A DNA stretch of 64,000 nucleotides, from NCBI GenBank assembly GCA_951394405.1, contig OX596344.1:2480001-2544000 (forward strand). Direction: 5' to 3'. The translations under genes were made by a program, and so were the position numbers. Shown piece after piece: positions 51,201 to 64,000 of this stretch. The DNA is from Coprinellus micaceus (Eukaryota > Basidiomycota > Agaricomycetes > Agaricales > Psathyrellaceae). Each line of letters opens with the position of its first letter. The stretch's first letter is position 1. The notes beneath the pieces are model-generated. The model ran no database searches. It saw only the letters and a list, made by a program, of their open reading frames with translations, and was not told where the DNA came from.

Positions 51201-54200
51201 TGCTAAACGAGTTGAGGTATAAGCAATCAAGAATAGCTTGTTTAAATGAGACGTCCACGGCGACTTACCTGAGATGCGCCTGAGCCAGAACCTGGGGGTG
51301 GTTGCGAGCCTCGACATCCACCGTGAGATCCATCCTCTTGGCCTCGATAAGGAGCAGATTAGTCCGCTTCATATTCGCAAGGTCGAGCAAAGCAGCCGCT
51401 CGATCCAGGTTCTCTGCAGTATCCCGTGCTTTCGCTATCCGTTGGAGGGTGCTTTAGTTGGGGTCGGCCATCGGCATGCCGTACGGGCGACTTACTGTGT
51501 AGCTCTGGATTTGAGTCGAAGAGTGGGGACGTCACGACCACGTAGTCTACACTACCAGTCACCTCTATGCATACGCCTTCCCTCTCGATCTTTCCAGGAT
51601 TCTCCAGAACTTCCATTCGGCCTCCGGGCACTTCCGGTCGCCCAGCTCTGAGACCCTCGACGATGAGGAGTTCCGCGTCCGACTGCTTCTTTTTGGCCAG
51701 ACCCAGCTCCGGCACGATTACGATGCGTCGACTGTCCGGTCCATTCGTCATCCCGTCCGTGAAACAGTCTATCACCTTTCTGGCCCACATTTCCGACTGC
51801 AGCCCCATTCAAGACACGGAAGGGTGGTGTTTTATTGAACCTGTGAGCCACGGTTCAAAAACAGATTAAACGACGGACCTGAGAGCCGTAGTTGTCAATA
51901 GAGCCCGTCAACCTACTCCTCATCGCTGACCCCGCCACTGTCTTCGGCCACGGAGCCTCGAATTTCTTCCTTTCGAGGACGTCGTAGAGCCATTGGGCGT
52001 ACTTGTGCTTCTTCTTGGCCCGCATCTCGTCCAGGTACTCCTCAACGACATCCTCGAATTCCTGGAGGTCTAATTGACCCAAATCCCGCTTGTTGATTCG
52101 GAAGGGTGCCACGATGTCGGATGACCGCACTTTGCTGAGTCGCAGCGGACCCTGAAGATATATCAGCTCAAACTAAGACTGCGTCTACGATTGGAGAGAA
52201 AGCTGACCTTCCTTAGTTCAGAAACCGACCCTTTCCGCTTGAGCCCTCTTCTTTCACTCTCGGGGGCGTCGGTGGCAATGTCTGAAGTGGGCGCGATAGA
52301 TGATGTTTGACCATGGGGCGTCTCGCTGTCGTCCGGCCGAGGTACTGCGGTGAGAATCCTGCGTCCTGTCGCAGAGGTTTTCGTCATCCAAGAGGCGTCT
52401 TACGATATACGCGTATTGAGTACTCGAGATAGGTGAGCGACGGGGGATAAGGCGCAGCCTTTCAATAAGTAAAGGGCCCAGAGGATCCTGTAGGGCTTAA
52501 ATACTTCTGTTCAGGAAGAGGTGTGTGACGGCGGGCATCATTGCCTTCGAACACATGCTATTGTCCTGCCCGTCCACGACAGCACCGGATGAGGGTGTCC
52601 AGCAGTGCGCACTTTCCGTTGCATCGATACCTTAATTCTTCGACCTTCCAGCTCTCCGTTCATCTAGTGCCCACCGCCACGGGGGTGTCAAACGCTTAAC
52701 AGGTAGCGCACACAGTGCATGGCCCACCAGACACCCTTCAGTGAAGAAGGGAATGCATCCAATTGTAGAATAAGGCGACGGCCAAGCTGGTTGAGCCAGT
52801 CCAAGTCTGTGGGTCCGCTGTGGGTCCAATGCAGGTCCGTGAGAATTTAATTGGCTAGGGCTTCGGACGACCAGTCTGTTTCTGTAAATCCTGTTCACCT
52901 TGAGCACCTTAGTGCCACCTATCGCTTCCTCTGCGTGACAAAGAGTCACTCACCATGGTAATTTAAATCTTGAATATCCAGGCACTGTCCCACATCGAGG
53001 CAGGGTGCCACCCTGCTGCTTTGCAAGTGATTAACTTCATCGACGAGATTGGAAGAAAAGTGGTCATGACAACCCTTGCACTTCAAGAGCAGAACGCCAC
53101 ACTGGCGAGATCCACATCGTCCCCATGGGATATGAAGGGTCTCCCCCATTGCATAGGAATTGTCAGACTTAAACAAGGATTAGTGAACATGAATGTTCTA
53201 AACGTTCAGGGCTTCCAAAGTATCCTCAAAGTCCTCCAACAAGCGATACCCGGGCCCGGCCACTAGCGCCTGTACGAGACGGATAATTAGCGTCACCCCG
53301 GCGCTTTCCGTATCAATAATCCGCAAATAGCGTCCCACATAACCCTAGCGAGCGCGTCGAGCCACGGAGAAGATGGCGGGAGGGAGTCCGAAGTGGTAAT
53401 GAAAGACGGTCGTGGGTGGAGCTGGAGAGAGCGGGAGGGACTCATCCAGACTGCCTGCTACTCCTTCTGAAGAGGTGACAGTAGATTTCGCGCCATACGC
53501 CAGTGAAGTCGGCCAGCCTCTCTAACTGGAATGCGAGCCGTCTGTTGCTTGCACCGTTGGAAATCCGCAAATTCTATGCTCACTGCTCAAAGAAAGGAGG
53601 CCCAAAGCCTCCTCCCTCCGTAACGACAACCCAAACCCCCGCGTGAATTCTGGGAGACGACATGAACCGCGCCCTCTGCTCCTTCTAAGCATTTCCACGG
53701 CGGAGCTCACTGGTGGAGCCCTATCCGAAGTAATGCACATCGAACTCTTCGATACGATCGAGTGCATTCGTCTGGGTACATCATCAGCTCTACCTCAGCA
53801 ATACATGACTAGCGAGGCCAGAACTTACCTTGATACCCAGAATCCTTTCCTCGTCAACAAGAGCGCCATCATAGTGGAAATGCTGGCTCGACGAGTAACA
53901 GACGCAAGGCAACTCGGATTCAACCGGTGACGAAAAGCATACACCTGCGCGGTCGACGGTTTGCGAGCCCGTAAGGCTCCAAGAAGCCCGTTGTGTACTT
54001 CCCGGAGAGAACGACGCATCGGATTCTTCTCCATCCGAATCGGGTTCGTCCATAAGCGAGTCTTCGTACCGGTTCGTTGGACTGCTCTCCACGCGTGCCT
54101 GGACGGCAGGTGGCACATCGAGGTGCTCTACGAACTCGGAATGGTCTTCCAAGAAGGTCTTGATCTCTGCGACATTTGAACTATCCAGCCTCGGGAAGTC

Positions 54201-57200
54201 GATCGGGTCCGTCGACGTTGTATGGCTTAGCTTTGGAGACCTGGGCCTCGAAGACCCCGACTCCGCAGCAGCCTTGATATCGCCCAACTCCCTCTCAATC
54301 CTCTCCACCCATTCCTTACACTCCTTAAACTTCCTCACAATCTCAGCGTTCTGCTGATCCAGCCGCATCTGCACCTGCCGGCGCCTCCTTTCCGCCGTCT
54401 CCTCTCGCTTGCGGTTCCTTTGAAGGATTGTGTACTGGACTTTCTTGACGCTCCAGGGGTTGAAATCCATGACGACGATCGGGGACCCCGAGCCTTGCGA
54501 ACTTCGTGCGTGGCTAGAGATGAGGGCGGCGCGTTGGCCAGACGTCGTCGTAATCCAGCGTGTCGCCATATCATCCGCTTCAATCCACCGCGTGACTTTC
54601 TGGCCCCATTGATCCCAGGATATTGGGGGAGGAAAGAGGACGGAATTCGAAGGAAAGTCGATGTCGATTGCGAGCGGTAAGGATTTCTTCTGCTTTTGAT
54701 CCTGGACAATTTGGAAGATGGATTTGCGATGAACGAAGAACGTGTAAACATGGCTGAAGCCAAGTGCCACCAGGGGATGAGGGCCTGCGTGAAGCGGCTG
54801 GATACGAACATTGAAGATGATGATAGCCTCCTCCGCACTACACCGGTATGGCCGTTGCTGTCGCCGTTCTGCGTGGCTCTTCGTCCCCTTGAATCTGTTT
54901 GTCCCCATCGGGTTAGGTTCCGCTCTGCACGAAAGCTGCCCGAACGATCTCCCGGGCGCAAGGAGCGGCAGTTCGAGGATGCAGACGGGCGCTGATGGGG
55001 ATGGCGCTGAGGCTGTCCGGGGTAGGTCCCAAACCTCCAGGGCGCCGCGTCGGGTGTTGGGGAGGAGGAGCAGGTTCTCGTCGAGGAATATGAGTCCCGA
55101 GTAGGATCGGTTTGGCGCGACGAGGCTCTGAAACACTAACGTTAGACTCCGCAGCTTGACCGGACGACACGGAGCTTACGGTCTTCAGAACCCCACTCCG
55201 CCAGTCGAATACGAACAGCCTGTCAGGAGGGGTAGCATTGCGTTCCCGTTGATAAGACAGGATGAGAACGAGGTTGTCCCCCACGATTTCGATGCCTATC
55301 CCAGGTCGAGCGTATTCGCTCTTAAACGCAGATATCCTTGGCTGCTTGGCCCCCGGATGTGATTGGCCTGTGGAGAACTGCTTGATATGAAGCGCAACGT
55401 CAAACATCCCCGTAGTCCCCAGCGGAGTTCTACACGGTAAATGTGAGAAAATGCATACACCGTACAAAGGGGATTTGAAACCCACGTCGTAATAATGGCG
55501 ACAAGGTCGTGCTCATCGATGCACAGACCCATGTCGAGGTACGTCTCCTGCAACTCGATAGACCTCCACTCCGCATTCTCTCCTTCCCTCTCGGGTAGCA
55601 CTGCATAGTCGAGGTCGAGCATCCGGTCGCTGCCCAGTAAATAGATACCGCCACTGAGGTCGTAGATGCCACTGGGAAGATGTTGCACCTTGACCGGCTT
55701 GATAAACTGCGGTTTGAATTGGCGCCATGCCTTCTCTCCTTTCAGTAGTTTGTTGAGCCTCTCGGAGGGACTGAATGACGAGCACGTTCTGTTGTCCTCC
55801 AACCCCGAAGTTTCGAGAGCGATGCGGTACTGAATCTCCACAGACGAAGAGATGATCGAGTTGAGCTTGAAGCAGACTAACCTGCTGCGCAGAATGTCCG
55901 GCGTGGGCAGTAGTAGAAAGATCTGGCCCAGGATTTCGTCTGGGAGAGCCAGCAGGGACGACATGTTGGTTGTGGGTCAAGAGCAGGATTACCCCGCACT
56001 TAGTTCGGCCGATTCAACACGGATAGGGGCGTGAGAGGGACCTGCCCTATGCGTCGTGATGATGCCCAATGAGGTGGGGTGAATGGCCGAGTCCCTAGGA
56101 GCTCTTTCACCTTCGAGGTAGCTTCGCCAAGTAAATCACGAACCTCGCACTGAACTGGAGGTCATACAGAGCGCCAAAGGGGTGCTATTGGACAGTATGC
56201 ACGGTTAACAGAAGACTACCCTTCCCGTGCCCCGAATGATCAGAAAGAAGTCAGCGATTCGTTCACAATCACCGAGCGAGCCCCGGGGCGTGGCTGGCAG
56301 CCAGAGAGTTAAGTGCATGGGGGTGAGGAAGAAAGGGAATCGGTAGCCATCCTGATCGTCGACGCGTTCTTATATGAGCTTCGAATGTCACACCGACGCG
56401 TGACGTCACAGAGCGAAGCCGACAGCTCCGCGGTGTTGGGCGCATTGACACCCGGGCGCTTATTTCTGCATCCCATCTAGCGTCCCAATCCCCCGGACCA
56501 CGTCTGTTTAGTGATTAAGGGCTTGAAATGGGCACATCCCAGGGGCTCGATTTATTTACTTCGAGCAAGTGATCAGCACGTTTTCAGGAACACAACGTAG
56601 ATGCACCGGGTCTAAGAGATGCTTTGCTAGTCCCTTGTAACTGACCGGTGTGGTTCTCCGCTGTTCAGTTTTTGTTTTCAAGCCTTTCTGCAAATTCCAC
56701 GCCCCTGGACTCGAACCCCGACACGAAAACAGACACGAGCCCCTATCTATACCCCGATCACGGGGATCTAATCTAATCAAGCTATTGTGTTCCGCTGGCT
56801 GCACAATAACGGCCATGACGGACTTGGACCTTTGTGACCCTCTGCCCCAAACCACCACCATCCAAGATATCCAAGGTCGACCACCCTCAAGAATCGCCTG
56901 CCTAGCACCTGATATCAACGTCTGATAGCTTCTAGCTGCGGGATATCGCCCTGATAGTGCTCAATCCTTCGACATGGCCACCGAACCCGAACCAAAGCTC
57001 ACGCCCTTCGACAACTACCCTACCCAGACTTCAATCGTTCAGCATGAAACAGAAGAGATCCTACTGAAGCAAATCCCAGACGACGGTCAGGTTCCGTCCC
57101 TCAACAAGTCAGCACACATGCAGTTCCTCGTGAAGCAGCTTGTGCAGGGATTCCCCGCCCGATATTCGAGTCAAGACGCCAGCCAGCCTTGGCTATTGTT

Positions 57201-60200
57201 CTGGCTTCTGCAGTCCTTCAGCTGCCTTGGGGTGGTCTTGGATCCGGGAAACAAGCAGAAGTATGCCGATATATGGACTTGACTGATGGTGGAAGCTGAC
57301 GATACATCAGGGCTATCGACAAGATTATGGCTTGGCAGCACCCCGCGGGCGGCTTTGCTGGTGGACCAGGACAGGCCGCACATCTCCTGACAACCTACGC
57401 GTCGGTATGCGCTCTGGCTATCGTTGGGAAGGTTGGACCTGGTGGAGGATGGGACGACATTGATCGGTACGCCGCTGTCTTGCTCACTTTGAAACTGTGT
57501 ATTCAACAGCATCACAGTAAGAAGATATACAACTTCTTCATGTCTCTCAAACAGAAGGATGGATCCTTCCTGGTTGCTCACCACTCGGAAGTCGACGTTC
57601 GTGGTATCTACTGCCTCCTAGTCGTCGCCACCCTCCTCGACATCCTCACTCCCGAACTGGTCGCCGGAACCCCTGAATTCATCGCGTCCTGCCAAACCTA
57701 CGAAGGGGGATTCTCTTGCGCCTCGTACCCGGCATACGATCCCAGCAACCCCGAGCGTATCTTCGATAGCGGCTCGCGCCCAGCACTCGGCGAGGCTCAC
57801 GGGGGGTACACATTCTGCGCTTTGGCCAGTTGGATTATGCTGCAGCCCTACATCGAACTTTCACCCTCCAAGCCCTCGTTGAAGCTTAAGTCGTTGACGA
57901 GATGGCTGGCAAATATGCAAGGCACTGAGACCGAGCTTGGTGGTTTCAAAGGCCGAACGAATAAGCTCGTGGACGGGTGCTACTCTTGGTGGTGCGGAGG
58001 ATCGTTCGCACTACTGGAGGCCCTTGGCGTTGGTGGGTTGGAGAATGCCAAAGCACCTAGCGATGAAGTCATAGAGGAAGAGGAAGAGATTTTGAAGGGG
58101 CTCAAGGTGGGAAGCGGCGACTGGGTGGACGTTGACGGTATGCTACTCATATCCGCTGGTTACCGCAGCTAGCGTCTGACACATACCTCCTTCAGACGAA
58201 CTATTGAACTCCAAAGCACTTCAGGAGTATATCCTATTTGCGGGCCAAGCTCCCTCGGGTGGATTGCGAGATAAACCGCCAAAGTGGGTTAAATCGATTA
58301 CACCCTATTGTCTAGCCTTACTCATTGAGGTTTACCAGGCACCCGGATGCGTACCATACCTTATACTGCCTGTCCGGCCTCTCATCGGTTCAGCATCACC
58401 TATTCCCTTCCAAGGCCAAGAATGAGAAGGTTCTCGAGTCATGGGACCCGTCGAACGCACGGTCCGTCGACCTTGGTATCACCCAAGAAGATAAGAATTC
58501 CGGTGCGTGCAGCGAGTTGGCTTGTCATCCTCGTTGGCCAGAGGCTCACACAACGCGATTCTAGCCCTTCGCAGAAACACTCTCGCTTCCCTTCTATCGT
58601 GGGGAGAGGATCCAGTTCGCGCAGGGAGCTTCTCCCATATTGTTGGTGGCAAGGAGAACAGGCTCAATGCTACCCACCCGATTACAAACCTGACAATAAC
58701 GCATACCGAGGGTATCTCAAAATGGGCGTACGGTTTGTGAGGTTGGGATGTCATACCCGGTGTTGAAATATCAAAGGATAACGATCTGTATCTGTATCAT
58801 AGTGCCCATGTAATATATGTACTCCGGCTTCGAAGTCATCGGTGAATTAGCGCCCGAGATATCCGGCATCAGAGCAGAGGAGGAGCTCATCGAGCCGGCG
58901 GCTATATACCTCCTTCCTTCCTACCATCACCTTCTTCCGAGTCCTCCATCCCATTCGGCGTGGCACAGTCGACCTAAATCCATCGCATAACGCCCTACAA
59001 CACCCTCTACTAGTACTTAGCAGCCTCTAGCGGGAGCAGAGTAACATTCAGCATGTGATAATGCGATGCAAGTGGTCGTCATACATCGAAAAGGGGAGAG
59101 TGCGGGGGATAGGCTGGTCTGCGAGCACCATCCATGTCTTCTAATTCCCGTGCGTTGGCAGTATCTTTACCCTTCTCTCCAAGAATGAAGCTCAAATCTA
59201 CTCGGTGTCGTTCGGTTAGGTATAGGCAGAAGGAGTTGAACGATTACCGACCGACATTAGCAACGGCGTTCAATACCCTTCGGAGGCTCGACTCTGGAAT
59301 GCTGGACCCACAGCTTGGCCAGATCGAGTACCTGGGTTCCATGTGCTCTCCGCATGAGAGGCATGGAATTGGAGCACATTAAAGTCCGGTAGCGGGCTCG
59401 TGACGGTTCAACTATTGGGCTTTATAAGACGACCAGTCGGTTTCAAAACCAACACTATCGAAACAACTCCCCCTTTCCTCGTCGTAACAATCCATCCCAA
59501 GCCATGCCCGTCGCCATCCACGCCATACCTCCTAGGCCCCTCCCTGCTTCGCTCAAGAGGAAGACTGTTCCCCAGGCCACTTATCAATCTGCCTCGACTG
59601 GAACGTCGATTTCTCAACTCCCCCCGACGGCCTTGACGTCCATCTTCCTCTCAGCGGCCCTGGAGAATACCTCCAGGACGTATATCGACCCTACGTTCCT
59701 CTTCAAACAAACCAAATCGACCATCCTTTCCCTATCCCATGTCGACCCCCTCTGGCGCGCCATCAGCCTTGCCATCCCAGAGCTATGGCTACACATCCTC
59801 GTCTCCGAGCTCGATGCGGACGTCAATGAGGCCGAATACCCCCTCTATCGACGCAAGGAGTGGCTCAGAGAGCTTTTCCGTCGTTCCGATCCGCTCCCCA
59901 TCGACATCGGAGGGTCGGGCTACAGCTACCTCCCTCGCGATCCGGAGCTCGTTGGGTTGGAGCTGGAGAGCCTCTACAGGATACGGACGTACCGAGTGTC
60001 GTTGGACGAACGGGGTTGGGAGACACTTTCGAGCTGTCTCGATGAGTCTGCTGAGTTATTGGAGTCTGTATCCCTGGCTTTCAAGGCTTCGGTATTCAAG
60101 GCACCGTCTCGCTTTGACTCCGACGAGATCTTCACGCCCGTCCCACAGCTCCCGAAGAGCGTTTTCCGTGGGTTCGCGCCACGTCTTTCCAAGCTCTCCT

Positions 60201-63200
60201 TGCGAGGGTGCCTTCCCTCCTCGGGCGAATTCTCCTCCCCTCTACTCTCCAACCTCAAGTCGTTGACAGTATCCCAGGTCAGCGGACCCGGTGTACCCAC
60301 CGCGGATCGGTGGATCTCCTACTTGTCGACCACGCCTCGCCTGGAGCACCTCACCCTCGAGGACGGCGCTGTATCGCTACGACGCAAGCAGAAGCGAAAC
60401 TCCAACCCCAGCCCCACCACCGGCGCAGCCACCCTGCAATCCCTTTGCAGCCTTTCCCTGGAGGGAGCCGTGGACGCTGTTGGGGGCATCCTGGGCCGTC
60501 TGGCGTTCCCCGAGCAGTGCGCACTATCGATCAAATGCTCCGATGTCGAGGAGGGAGAAGGCGCCGTCGATGTTGTCCTCCGGACGTTCGTGCGGGGATT
60601 TGAGGGTGTCGCGACAGGCGAGGACGCTGTCCGTCTCCTTTCCTTGAAGGCCGACCGTGGAATTCTGCAGGTTTCAGACGGGACGAGGAACCGACGTCTC
60701 GAACTGCTCATGACCGACAACTCGCATGCTGAACCTCAATCCGTCCCGCTCTGGCAAACGCTCCTGTCCCGCTTCCTCACCTCGATCCCGCTCACCATCG
60801 CTTCATTCGTGACACTGGAGGTTCTCCTCCCATTCATACCTCAAGCCCTCACCAAGTCGCTCGCGGGCGCGTGCCAGCTGGAGAGGCTGGTCAACCTCAC
60901 TGGCGCCATGGCACAAAAGCTGCTTCCGCTCCTTCAAAAGGAGAAACGCACCGTCGGGATGAACCCCTCCCTCTCCTCCTCCAACCTCAACTCGTCCTTC
61001 ATCACCAACTCGGACTCACTTTCCGCCCTATCTCCCCTCCCCCTCCTTCCCGCCTTGAATACCTTGCACTTCTCTTCTCTCGACGCGTTCTCTGGGGTGA
61101 AGTGGGACGCTGTGCGCGGGTTTTTGAAGTGGAGAGCATTGGGGTGGAGAGCTATCCGTCTCGTGCAGGCACCGATGTCTGGGTATGGATTGTTGGGGGA
61201 CGTGGAGGAGACCTTCGAAGCGTTGAACGTTTCGATTATTTATGTGCACTGATGTACTAACAAAATTCTGCTTGACCTGTACAGTACCAAAGGCTGACGA
61301 TTCGTATGCAATTTGGAAGAACACTTGTATTCTCCATGGCCGGGTCCGGTATCGGCGGTATCGGCAAGTGGCGCCCTGAGCTAGACTTGGAACAATTGCC
61401 ATGCCTCTGTCCCCCAGCATCCTCGTTGTCGGTGACTTGAACATCGCAACATGTCAAGTCAGTGTCAGGTGGTGGTCGTGTCTTGCTTTGCTTCGATGCG
61501 AGGCATGCCCCGGCCGGCGCTTAGCTGTTCAAATCCCCTTGGTGAGCGATTTCTGTCTTGACGTCCTCGAAGCAAACAAAAGACACTTAGAAAGATCAGA
61601 AACGGGGTCGACGTTTGCTTGTTGGTTGCTCAAGGCGCCAAAGACATCCTTGGGACCCGGCTGCAGGCTATACTGCGTCCGAAGCGAACCATGTAGACCA
61701 GGGTGTGGACCTAAGGCTGCAGGTTACTACTTATACGCCATGGACCTAAGGTCGGTTTCTCCCTTGTTCCTCAAGCGTTGACGAATGCCGCCTTCTCGTT
61801 GCGGGGCATACGAGTGCCCGTCCCTCTACAGCGTGCCAATTGTCACGCAACCCCTCTTTTCAAACAGCAATGACACTCCCGTGGCGCTGGAAGGGGGGAA
61901 TGATAGAGCGATCCCGTAAAGGAAATGAAAGGCAGTATCAACGCAACGGCAGGGGCGATGTTTCTAATTCTCCCCCCCCCTCCCACCCCCCCCCTTCCTC
62001 GCTACCCCCAGGACAATAGCTCTTCAACGCTCGTAGGCAACGCTGCAGAACACACCTCGGATTGCGCGACTGTTAAAATGGCCTCCTGGGTAGTCATTCC
62101 CTCGCTTTTCTTGAATCCAGAAACGATACCCCACGTACTCCCCACTCTACTACACCCCAGACGCCTATCTTCATGGCCAAAGGCAAAACACCGACGAAAA
62201 CCTTTGTACGCAAACCAAACCCACCCGAGCTCACGACACCTGGAGTGCCCGATGAGCACCGCGGAGTGGCCGCTGTCATGTATACCCCTCTCGTGGACAG
62301 CAATCGGCCACCAACACAACCCTCCCCATGCAAGAAGAACTCACCCAGGCCCATACTAGTGACTGGAGCGTTCGATGGGAACCGCAAAGAGAACGCCGTT
62401 AAACATACCGTGAAGGGCAGATCGACACAGACGTCCCGGACACCGAACCCACCCAAAGTGACGTTCAGCGATGGGGACCACGGAAACGGTTGGTGGACCC
62501 TGGCGTCGAGGGCGCCCGGTCGCTGACGAGTCTTCCCACAAGGACGGACTGCGCTTCGACCTGTTTTCGATGGGGACAGCAACGGGGCTGTCGAACCGAC
62601 CGCGCAAAGCGACAATGTCCCAGCCCGACCTAAGAAACCGACCATCGAGGGAAAGCCAGCATCTGGGTCTGTTCACCCGCAGCCTCAAGCGACAGGGACG
62701 GATGACGCTAAAGAACGCTCCAAGGTGGGTTTGGGAAGTGTTGTATGTTTTCTCACCCTCAACCTCCTCGAAAGTATCTTAGCAGAGTTTGCCAAGCGGA
62801 CACTGTCGACATCGATTCTGTGAATCTCGGGGAGATCGATCCTAGGTTCTTCGAGAAGGTAGTCAGCTCCCTCATTCGCCATCCCAATGGTCGGTATAGG
62901 TCGGGTCCAAGGGGTATCTTCAAACGGGCGAACTTCGACGCAATGTGGAAGGAGGCAGTGGTGAAATTTGGACTGAGGGGACGCTTGGAGGTATCTCTAA
63001 TGTCCTATGGAACCAAGGCATGTCTCCGTAATTTCTATCCAGCGTTAAGCGTCATTCGCACGGGGCACTAACAATATTTTGGTCACAGTACGAATATTGG
63101 GCCAGGCGAGTCATTGACTGCTTCATAGACGCTTTTCTTGGAGGAAATATTGCCCCCTATTCCATCTGCCAACTCGAGATGACATTAGCAGCATCCCGGG

Positions 63201-64000
63201 AGGCGAAAGGGGACTCGTCCAACCTAGAGGAAGGGCGCCTTATAGCGGATGGAGTTAATGAGGTCCATACCGAAAATCCTGGCCAGATTCAGAAGGGCAG
63301 CACGTCCTTAAAAGTTACGGGGAGCGTGGACTATATGCTCATTACCCTACCTTCATCCCATCAAGACATGTTCTGTGAGTCGCCCAGCTCAGGGCTAGTT
63401 CGCATCATATCGAAGTCGGCGCTGAGTAGTTTCGTTCAGCCAAAACATTAGAGGAAGCCACACCCCTAGACCGAACTACTGCGATATTTCACCCTGCAAC
63501 AGCTGGGGAGATTAACTTCCTTCTAATCGAGGCCAAGAGGATGGACCCACAGAAAGATATTAGCACCCATCGACCACAGATTTTGTGTCAGGCACACGCA
63601 ACGTCAGTGGCTCCTACTACCACATATATTCAAGCCGCCGATATACTAAACGATATTTCACCCTGTAGGATGAAGAAAACACGGTACGCTTCCGACAATC
63701 CGCAAGTGGCCACGCCACGAATAAGTTCTACCTTGCTCATCCTCGCTCATTCATAGCCGGGACAAAATGCCTTGGGTTTTGAGCAATGGAGATGCATGGG
63801 TGTTTGGGTTATCAGTCATGGAGGGCAGTAATCGGCGATGCATCTACTTCGAACCCCAGCGACTCTTCAGTGGTGTCTTTGCTACGGGTGAAGGTACACC
63901 AAACCTTTCGATGCCGGACGATGGGCGCGGATGGACCGAACTTGGGAACCCCGAGGATACCAAACCTGTGGTTCCAGACGGCAAGCGTCAACAGCCCACA

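Overview
The window looks like nuclear DNA of a filamentous basidiomycete, most likely an Agaricomycete. The genes are GC-rich and cut by many short introns (about 50-85 nt, GT-AG, with CTNAC-like branch sites). The families also fit: aryl-alcohol-oxidase-like GMC oxidoreductases, NACHT NTPases, F-box proteins, a MYND-finger protein and single-pass membrane proteins of a type common in mushrooms. No database was searched. Every exon model was built by hand from frame continuity, splice signals and comparison between paralogues inside the window.

Layout. 1-7 kb: a small basic protein, then two tandem paralogous single-pass membrane proteins. 7.5-14.8 kb: two intact ten-exon GMC oxidoreductase genes with identical intron phases, with a nuclease-like gene (5' frameshift) and a relic GMC 3' end between them. 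15.5-20 kb: an intact NACHT NTPase gene and a degenerate tandem copy that has lost its P-loop. 20.7-22.9 kb: a disordered/coiled-coil protein. 23.4-44.6 kb: a segmentally duplicated block. A single-exon gene of unknown function (here 'family X') faces tail-to-tail a long multi-exon gene of unknown function (here 'family Y'). This X-Y pair occurs three times, once inverted, plus one extra truncated Y. PCNA lies inside the block. The X3 copy carries a TA-flanked terminal-inverted-repeat element whose empty site can be read from X1. 45-56 kb, mostly minus strand: a damaged MYND-finger gene, an F-box/propeller-like gene, a PD-(D/E)XK-like gene and a second F-box gene. 57-64 kb: protein farnesyltransferase beta subunit, an F-box/LRR-like gene, and the start of a second PD-(D/E)XK-like paralogue that runs off the window.

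The housekeeping anchors are PCNA (DNA replication) and farnesyltransferase beta (CAAX prenylation). The rest is accessory: secreted redox enzymes, NLR-like NTPases, F-box adaptors and orphan families, with much tandem and dispersed duplication and decay. The most noteworthy items are the triplicated X-Y pair with a shared promoter architecture (ACGCGT plus TATA on every Y copy), a roughly 110-residue charged insertion in PCNA, and the TIR element.
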